A stretch of 9,632 nt of DNA from Acidimicrobiaceae bacterium (GTDB lineage: Bacteria; Actinomycetota; Acidimicrobiia; Acidimicrobiales; Bog-793). This document shows, piece after piece, positions 4,535 to 9,632 of this stretch. How positions within the stretch are numbered: the stretch's first letter is position 1; the number at the start of each line of letters is the position of its first letter. The notes beneath the pieces are model-generated. The model had not been told where the DNA came from. It made no database searches and saw nothing but the letters and a program-made list of their open reading frames with translations. The stretch is from contig DAHUZG010000120.1 of NCBI GenBank assembly GCA_027306715.1, positions 1 through 9,632 on the forward strand, written 5' to 3'. A program made the position numbers and the translations under genes.

Positions 4535-6091
4535 TCACCGAGGCCTCGGGCCGCTCGGGTCACGGGAGCCGCCCCGCCGGGCACGCTCCCGCCGCCAGGC
4601 GGCCAGGCGCTCCGTCTCGCCGACAGTGGCGACGTCGCCGCCGGCGGCGCCGATCGCCGCCTCGGCGGCGGTGAAGTCCGCCCGCAGCTCGCCTGCGGCC
4701 TGGCGCAGCGCCTGCTCCGGATCGCGCCCGAGATGGGCGCAGCGCCGTGCCAGTGCCAAGAGCAGCTCGCCGAGGGCAGCCTCGTCCCCGGGGGCCGCCT
4801 CCTCCAACAGGCTGGTGAGCGCCGCCGTGCCGAGCCCGGTCCGATCCCAGCCGAGCCCGACACTGGCCAGCTTGCGCTCGAGCTTGGCGGCGAGCACGAG
4901 TGCCGGCAAGGAGGCCGGGATCCCCTCCATCAGGCTCGTGCGCCCTTTCTCCGCTTTCTTCAGCTGCTCCCAGCGGGCTTCGACCTCACCCGGCGTACGG
5001 GCGCTCCCCGCCTCGGCGGCGAACACGTGGGGATGGCGCCCGATCAGCTTCTCGTTGCTGGTGCGCGCCACGCCGGCGAGGTCGAACAGCCCCTCCTCGC
5101 TTGCCAGCCGGGCATGGAAGAGCACCTGCACCAGCAGGTCGCCGAGCTCCTCCTCGAGGTGCTCGCCGGTCTCCGCCGGCAGCCCGGCGTCCTCGGGCGG
5201 CAGCTCGCCGCGCTCGGCGATGGCGTCGACGACCTCGTAGCACTCCTCGACAAGGTGACGGACGAGGGACTGGTGGGTCTGCACCCGGTCCCAGGGGCAG
5301 CGGTCACGAAGCACGCGCACCGTCTCGACGAGCGCCGCCAGCGTGCCGGCGGCGCCGCCTCCGGCGCTCGGGACGTACAAGCAGGTGAGGTGATCGGGCT
5401 CGATCGTCCGGTCGAGCTCGGACCACGGCACGTGCAGCACCTGCTCGTCGGGCAGCCCGAGGTGGTGGAGCAGTGTCACCGGGTGCCGCGGCGGCTCCTC
5501 GAGCGCCAGCTTCACCTCCGAGAGCACGGCGCGGGACCAGCAGTGGCCGACGAGGAGCGGGCCAGGGTCGGCGGCGGCGGCGACCGCCAGCTCCTCGGCG
5601 TCCACGAGCCGCACGTGCTCGCTCACCGGGTCGACGCCGAGCCGGTCCCAGGCGAGGTCGGCGAAGGACATGCCCGGCACCGTCGTCACGGTGACCCGTT
5701 CGTCCTCGCGAAGGGCGCGCACGCTGCGCTCGAGCAACGCCGGCGAGCCCGGGACGGCGTAGGCGAGCTCACCGTGCAGGCGGGCGGCGGCGACAACCTC
5801 CTCGACGACAGCGGCGTACACCTCGGTGAAGCTCCCGGCCCGCTCGTAGCAGTGGTCGAGGCTGACAGCCCCGGCGGCGAGGAGCGGCTCCGCTGCGGGG
5901 TGACGGGCAGTTCGCAGCAGCACCGCCGGCGCGGCGGCCAGCGCTTCGGCCGCCTGGCGCGTCATCAGCTCCGGCCCGGCAGGGCCGAGGCCCACGACGA
6001 CAACACGTGGCCGGTCGGCGACGGGCCGGCCCTCGTCCCGAGGCGCCGCTTCGACGCGGCGAGAGCCCGGGCGGGAAGTGACGGCGCTCAG
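4535..6091 (-). CDS. mazG: MazG nucleotide pyrophosphohydrolase fused to tetrapyrrole-methylase-like domain (YabN type)
   Basis: MazG proteins hydrolyse (d)NTPs to monophosphates and pyrophosphate, using Mg held by acidic helices. Numbering from a CTG at 6091 (518 residues), residues 28-240 resemble the tetrapyrrole (corrin/porphyrin) methylase fold of Bacillus YabN: VVVVGLGPAG, YERAGSFTEVY, YAVPGSP, SEVKLALEE and DHLTCLYVP are all present in order. Residues about 262-360 are a canonical MazG domain: CPWDRVQTHQSL, EExxE as EECYE (282-286), ExxD as ELGD (315-318), and NEKLIGRHPHVF. A second, degraded MazG repeat spans about 400-475 (KLERKLASVGLGWD) and lacks clear EExxE and ExxD motifs. The start is uncertain. 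The frame has no ATG, GTG or TTG between the lipoprotein stop and a GTG at 5995, which would cut off the first strand. The CTG at 6091 overlaps that stop as CTGA. A GTG near 6296 would overlap the upstream gene by about 200 bp. The domain calls are firm, the start is not. Confidence 0.9.
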   Translation of the reverse strand: MSAVTSRPGSRRVEAAPRDEGRPVADRPRVVVVGLGPAGPELMTRQAAEALAAAPAVLLRTARHPAAEPLLAAGAVSLDHCYERAGSFTEVYAAVVEEVVAAARLHGELAYAVPGSPALLERSVRALREDERVTVTTVPGMSFADLAWDRLGVDPVSEHVRLVDAEELAVAAAADPGPLLVGHCWSRAVLSEVKLALEEPPRHPVTLLHHLGLPDEQVLHVPWSELDRTIEPDHLTCLYVPSAGGGAAGTLAALVETVRVLRDRCPWDRVQTHQSLVRHLVEECYEVVDAIAERGELPPEDAGLPAETGEHLEEELGDLLVQVLFHARLASEEGLFDLAGVARTSNEKLIGRHPHVFAAEAGSARTPGEVEARWEQLKKAEKGRTSLMEGIPASLPALVLAAKLERKLASVGLGWDRTGLGTAALTSLLEEAAPGDEAALGELLLALARRCAHLGRDPEQALRQAAGELRADFTAAEAAIGAAGGDVATVGETERLAAWRRERARRGGSRDPSGPRPR

Positions 6092-7263
6092 CCGGCAGCG
6101 CCGGTCGGGGCAGCAGCGCCTGTAGGTCCGGCAGCGCCTGTAGGTCCGGCAGCGCCGGTCGAGCCGGCAGCACCGGTCGCCCCTGTCGCCCCGGCGGTCG
6201 AGCCGGTCGCGCCGACCGCGGCGGCGTTGGCGAGAAGAGCCGCCGGCGGTCCGCTCGGGGCGACGATGCCGAAGGTCGCCTTGCTCGGCGACCACGTCCC
6301 GAAAGCGGGGTCGATGACGACGTGGATGGCGTGCAGGCGCTGCCCGATCGCGGTCGAGACGGCGGAGGAGTCGGCAGTGACAACCGCCGCGGCTCCCTGC
6401 AGGAACGGCTCGGCAGGCCGGCTCGTGACGAGGAACAGGTACCACGCGCCCTGCACCGAGGTCGGGGCGCTCACCGTGCCAACCGGCAGCTTGGCGAGCA
6501 CGGTCGGGATCGGAGCGGGCACACCCGAGCTGAGCTGGGCGGGGGTGTAACAGCCGGCGGCCCCGCCGTTGGGCGCGGTCTGGGTGTTGGCCGAGTGCGC
6601 CTTGGCGAGGGCGGCGAAGCTCGATCCGTGGGCGACCTCGGCGGCCAGGGTCTTGGCGGTCCCCTCAGAGGCGAGCTGGATGAGGCTGAAGCAGGTCGTC
6701 GTCGGCGGGCCGCCGTGGGCCGCCTCGTAGGCCCTCACGCCGGCGGTGGTGAGGGTGATGCCGGCGGCGTGGGCGTCGAGGGTGTCCTCCTCGGCGAAGA
6801 AGCCGACGAGCTTGGAGTACCAGTACGGCGAGAAGCTGGCCAGCACCGCCTGGCCGGTCCCGGCGCAGCCGCTAGTCGAGGCCGGCGTGAAGGCGCTCTG
6901 CAAGGTCGACGTCGCCAGGGTCGTCGCCAGCGGCGTGGCGATGAGGTGCTGGCGCAGGAGCTCTTGGTGCAGCTCCGTGAACTCTACGAGCAGGCCGAGC
7001 ACCGTCGAGGCGAAGCTGCTCGAGTACGTCTGGCTGTCGACGCCGGCGCCGTAGATCGAGGAGAGGCCGAACGCCTTCTTCACCTCACAGGGGTAGCGGT
7101 CGCCCGCCACCCCCTGCCGGGCCGAGGTGAGCGTGGCGTCCGAGATCGTCGTCGGTCCGACCTGAGCAGCAAAAGCCGAGGCGTTGCCGTTGCAGGCGCT
7201 GACCCCGGCGGCGAGGGCGGCGAGGACGAGGAGCGCGGAGGCGGTGCTGAGTGGTCTGCGCAC
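6088..7263 (-). CDS. Exported lipoprotein, SurA/PrsA-like foldase with degenerate parvulin domain and collagen-like tail
   Basis: This 391-residue protein begins with a basic, hydrophobic signal peptide ending in a lipobox, VSAC, so Cys24 is the likely lipidated residue and the protein should be anchored outside the membrane. Residues about 30-180 resemble the N-terminal helical chaperone part of SurA/PrsA proteins. Residues about 188-285 align by eye with parvulin (rotamase) domains: a first strand CFSLIQLAS, a helix ending SFAALAKAHS, then NGGAAGCYTPAQL and a closing GAWYLFLVTSR. The histidines usually found in the first strand (SHIL) and the last strand (FGYHI) are missing, so isomerase activity is doubtful. 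Cys191 and Cys238 fall where a pair could bridge within the domain. From about residue 351 the tail is made of G-A-A-G-P-T-like units. The start is GTG with no clear ribosome site, 12 bp after the mfd stop, which suggests translation linked to mfd. Family assignment is by motif only. Confidence 0.8.
   Translation of the reverse strand: MRRPLSTASALLVLAALAAGVSACNGNASAFAAQVGPTTISDATLTSARQGVAGDRYPCEVKKAFGLSSIYGAGVDSQTYSSSFASTVLGLLVEFTELHQELLRQHLIATPLATTLATSTLQSAFTPASTSGCAGTGQAVLASFSPYWYSKLVGFFAEEDTLDAHAAGITLTTAGVRAYEAAHGGPPTTTCFSLIQLASEGTAKTLAAEVAHGSSFAALAKAHSANTQTAPNGGAAGCYTPAQLSSGVPAPIPTVLAKLPVGTVSAPTSVQGAWYLFLVTSRPAEPFLQGAAAVVTADSSAVSTAIGQRLHAIHVVIDPAFGTWSPSKATFGIVAPSGPPAALLANAAAVGATGSTAGATGATGAAGSTGAAGPTGAAGPTGAAAPTGAAG
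6096..6215 (-). repeat. 18-bp in-frame repeats encoding a collagen-like Gly-X-Y tail
   Basis: Two perfect tandem copies of cagcgcctgtaggtccgg lie at 6114-6131 and 6132-6149, flanked on both sides by diverged copies. Read on the minus strand each unit gives six residues (GPTGAA). The whole tail, residues about 351-391 of the lipoprotein, is Gly/Ala/Thr/Pro-rich with Gly at roughly every third position. The outer borders given are approximate because the units decay gradually. Confidence 0.85.
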
Positions 7264-7275
7264 GGTGACCCGATG

Positions 7276-9632
7276 CTATTGGGGCCGCTTCGTGCCGGCC
7301 AGCCGGCCGCCGCTAGGAGATGAAGCGTCGGGCGCGGGGGCCCCGGCGCCCGGCGCTGCGGGACCGCCGCTCCCGGCTGCGCCGGGGGCGCCGCCGGCGC
7401 CGTCGGGCACGAGCTGGCGCACGAGATCGGCGAGCTCGGCGGCGAGCATCGGGCCGGCCCGCAGCGGTACCTGCAGCTCGGCTGAGTCCTCCTTGACGAG
7501 CGCACGCGGCGCGAGGCGCGCCAGCCGCACCCGCGACGAGGCCGCCAGGCGCAACGGCGAGATGCGGGCCACCACCTCACCCGGCCTGCCGAGCCCCCCT
7601 CCACCCGGGCGCACCCGCACCGCGTTGACCTCGCGCACACCGCTGCGCACGCACTCCGCACGCAGCCGGCCGATCGCCAGCAGCGCCTCGGCGGTCGGCG
7701 GAGGCGGCCCGAAGCGGTCCGCCCATTCGGTGGCGATGTCCTCGACCTCGGCCTCGCTGCGCACCGCGGCGAGGCGGCGGTAGGCCTCGAGACGCAGGTC
7801 CTCGCGCTCGACGTAGTCGACCGGCAGGTTCGCCTCGACCGGCAGGTCGAGCTTGACCTCGGCCGGCTCGGCGACCGGCTCGCCCTTGAGCTCGGCGACG
7901 GCCTCGGCGACCATCCGCACGTAGAGGTCGTAGCCGACGGCCGCGATGTGACCGGACTGGTCGGTCCCGAGGAGGTTCCCGGCGCCGCGGATCTCGAGGT
8001 CGCGCATCGCGATCTTGAAGCCCGACCCGAGCTCGGTCAGCTCGCCGATCGTCTTCAGCCGCTCGTAGGCGGTCTCGGTCACCGCCCGGTCGGGCGGGTA
8101 GAACAGGTAGGCGTAGGCGCGCTGGCCGGCACGCCCGACCCGGCCGCGCAGCTGGTGCAACTGGCCGAGCCCGAGCAGGTCGGCTCGATCGACGACAAGA
8201 GTGTTGACCGTCGGCATGTCGATTCCTGACTCGATGATCGTCGTGCAGACGAGGACGTCGTAGCTTCCCTCGGCGAAGTCGAGGACGACCTGCTCGAGGG
8301 TGCCCTCGTCCATCTGGCCGTGGGCGACGACGACACGCGCCTCGGGCACGAGGCCGGCGACCGAGGCCGCCACCTTGTCGATGTCGAGGACGCGGTTGTG
8401 GACGTAGAAGACCTGTCCCTCGCGCAGCAGCTCGCGGCGGATCGACTCGGCGACGGCGCGCTCGTCGAGCTCTCCGACGTAGGTGAGGATCGGCTGGCGG
8501 GCTGCGGGGGGCGTGTCGATGAGCGAGAGGTCGCGGATCCCCGTGAGCCCCATCTCGAGGGTGCGCGGGATCGGGCTCGCCGTGAGGGTGAGGACGTCGA
8601 CACCGACCGACAGCTGCTTGATCGCCTCCTTGTGCGAGACGCCGAAGCGCTGCTCCTCGTCGACGACGAGGAGACCGAGGTCCTTGAAGGCGACGTCGCC
8701 GGCGAGCAGGCGGTGCGTCCCGATCACGACGTCGACCGAGCCCTCCTTGAGACCGGCGGCGACGCCGCGAGCCTCGGCCGGGGTGAGAAAGCGCGAGAGC
8801 ACCTCGACGCGCACCGGGAACGGCGCGTAGCGCTCGGTGAAGGTCTGGAAGTGCTGCTGGGCGAGCAGCGTCGTCGGCACGAGGACAGCGGCCTGCTTGC
8901 CGTCCTGGACCGCCTTGAAGACCGCCCGCACGGCCACCTCGGTCTTGCCGAAGCCGACGTCGCCGCAGACGAGGCGGTCCATCGGCACGGGGCGCTCCAT
9001 GTCGGCCTTGACGTCGTCGATCGCCCGGAGCTGGTCGTGGGTCTCGGGGAAGGGGAACGACTGCTCGAGCTCGGCCTGCCAGGGGGTGTCGGGGGCGAAG
9101 GCATGGCCCACCGTCGCCAGCCGCCGGCGGTAGAGCACGACGAGCTCCTGGGCGACCTCGCGCACGGCGGCGCGGACCCGCGAGCGCGTGCGCTGCCACT
9201 CGCTGCCGTTCAGCCGGTTGAGGCTCGGCTGCTCGCCGCCGGAGTACGGCGTGAGGGTGTCGATCTGATCGGAGGGGACGTAGAGCTTGTCGCCGCCGCG
9301 GTACTCGAGCAGCAGGTAGTCGCGCTCGGCACCGCCGATGGCGCGCGTGACCATCCCGCCGTAGCGGGCGACCCCGTGCACGTGGTGCACGACGTAGCTG
9401 CCCGGCGCCAGGTCGTCGAAGAAGCCCTCGACCGCGCGTTGGCGGGCACGCGGCACGCGGTGCGGGCGCCGGCGTCCCGTGACGTCACCCTCCGCGAGGA
9501 CCGCGACGCCCGCGTCCTCGATCACGAAGCCGCGGTCGAGGGGCTGGACGAGCACGTGGACGCCCGGCCGCCGCAGTGCGGTGTCACGCGCCTCGCCGGT
9601 CACGTCGAACAGCGGCTCGACGACGACGCCCT
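7276..9632 (-). CDS. mfd: Mfd, transcription-repair coupling factor (partial, N-terminus beyond the window)
   Basis: Mfd is a DNA translocase that pushes or removes RNA polymerase stalled at lesions and recruits UvrA. The reading frame runs off the right edge without a start, so about 784 C-terminal residues of a protein usually near 1,150-1,200 are visible. Counting from the GTG at 9603, residues 60-120 are the CarD-like RNA-polymerase-interacting domain (FFDDLAPGSYVVHHVHGVAR). The RecG-like translocase follows: Walker A GDVGFGKTE at 214-222, DEEQ box at 315-318, motif III TASPIPRTL at 341-349, motif VI QLRGRVGR at 484-491. The GAGNLLGTDQSGH segment (540-552) follows, then the C-terminal D7-type domain. 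The last 40 or so residues are a Gly/Ala/Pro/Ser-rich tail not expected in the family core. The internal GTG at 9603 is not the true start, because recognisable Mfd sequence (VVVEPLFD) continues upstream of it. The stop lies 12 bp before the next gene, which suggests an operon. Confidence 0.97.
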   Translation of the reverse strand, partial: GVVVEPLFDVTGEARDTALRRPGVHVLVQPLDRGFVIEDAGVAVLAEGDVTGRRRPHRVPRARQRAVEGFFDDLAPGSYVVHHVHGVARYGGMVTRAIGGAERDYLLLEYRGGDKLYVPSDQIDTLTPYSGGEQPSLNRLNGSEWQRTRSRVRAAVREVAQELVVLYRRRLATVGHAFAPDTPWQAELEQSFPFPETHDQLRAIDDVKADMERPVPMDRLVCGDVGFGKTEVAVRAVFKAVQDGKQAAVLVPTTLLAQQHFQTFTERYAPFPVRVEVLSRFLTPAEARGVAAGLKEGSVDVVIGTHRLLAGDVAFKDLGLLVVDEEQRFGVSHKEAIKQLSVGVDVLTLTASPIPRTLEMGLTGIRDLSLIDTPPAARQPILTYVGELDERAVAESIRRELLREGQVFYVHNRVLDIDKVAASVAGLVPEARVVVAHGQMDEGTLEQVVLDFAEGSYDVLVCTTIIESGIDMPTVNTLVVDRADLLGLGQLHQLRGRVGRAGQRAYAYLFYPPDRAVTETAYERLKTIGELTELGSGFKIAMRDLEIRGAGNLLGTDQSGHIAAVGYDLYVRMVAEAVAELKGEPVAEPAEVKLDLPVEANLPVDYVEREDLRLEAYRRLAAVRSEAEVEDIATEWADRFGPPPPTAEALLAIGRLRAECVRSGVREVNAVRVRPGGGGLGRPGEVVARISPLRLAASSRVRLARLAPRALVKEDSAELQVPLRAGPMLAAELADLVRQLVPDGAGGAPGAAGSGGPAAPGAGAPAPDASSPSGGRLAGTKRPQ

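Noticed and set aside
4491..4537. Inverted match AGCTGC/GCAGCT between the mazG stop and eno as a terminator.
   Set aside because: Six-bp arms with a loop of about 30 bases and no T run; not credible as a terminator.
6096..6215. CRISPR-like or minisatellite array.
   Set aside because: Units are 18 bp, contiguous, without spacers, and in frame with the lipoprotein; they are coding repeats.
4457..6550. A 697-codon open frame on the plus strand opposite mazG.
   Set aside because: Its translation is Arg/Gly/Ala/Gln-rich with no recognisable motif, while the minus strand gives clear MazG and methylase motifs. It is an expected GC-rich antisense shadow.
6322..7323. A 333-codon plus-strand open frame opposite the lipoprotein gene.
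   Set aside because: Repetitive Gly/Arg/Glu composition and no motif; the opposite strand has a signal peptide with lipobox and foldase-like domains.
7577..9199. A 540-codon minus-strand frame overlapping mfd.
   Set aside because: Arg/Pro-rich out-of-frame reading of mfd; the true frame carries all helicase motifs.

Overview
The window is a GC-rich (roughly 70% or more by eye) bacterial chromosomal segment in which every gene I can support lies on the minus strand. Gene order and protein types point to an actinobacterium, most likely of the class Acidimicrobiia or a relative. The block mfd, foldase lipoprotein, mazG, eno, ftsB/divIC-like recalls the Mycobacterium tuberculosis order mfd-mazG-lpqU-eno-Rv1024. 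I see no rRNA, tRNA, CRISPR array, insertion sequence or attachment site.

Layout, read in the direction of transcription from the right edge. (1) 9632-7276: the C-terminal two thirds of Mfd, the transcription-repair coupling factor; its 5' end lies outside the window. (2) 7263-6088: an exported lipoprotein with a degenerate parvulin-like domain and a collagen-like Gly-rich repeat tail. (3) 6091-4535: MazG fused to an N-terminal tetrapyrrole-methylase-like domain, as in Bacillus YabN; its start is unclear and probably coupled to the stop of the lipoprotein gene. (4) An 83-bp gap holding an AT-rich, promoter-like patch. (5) 4451-3126: enolase with all catalytic residues and a short Ser/Pro/Gly tail made by a 12-bp tandem repeat. 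(6) 3129-2677: an FtsB/DivIC-type divisome protein that starts in an ATGA overlap with the enolase stop.

Next comes a 133-bp gap with a hairpin, two 10-bp direct repeats and an extended -10-like element, so a new transcription unit probably begins there. That unit is the least ordinary part of the window. Two paralogous proteins (2543-1527 and 1349-507) each carry two YbjQ/DUF74-type domains, four in all. A 150-residue alpha/beta protein of unknown function (510-58) follows, translationally coupled through a GTGA overlap. The first YbjQ domain of the upstream paralogue is split by a Gly/Tyr-rich low-complexity insertion of about 50-65 residues. The two paralogues share a short C-terminal tail (VLPL followed by a terminal Arg).

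The mfd-to-ftsB part is housekeeping: DNA repair coupled to transcription, protein folding outside the membrane, nucleotide-pool cleaning, glycolysis and cell division. The YbjQ module sits where M. tuberculosis has a DUF501 gene and ppx; its job is unknown. Several proteins here carry short in-frame DNA repeats that build low-complexity segments (enolase tail, lipoprotein tail, YbjQ insertion), which looks like a local or genome-wide habit of repeat expansion.
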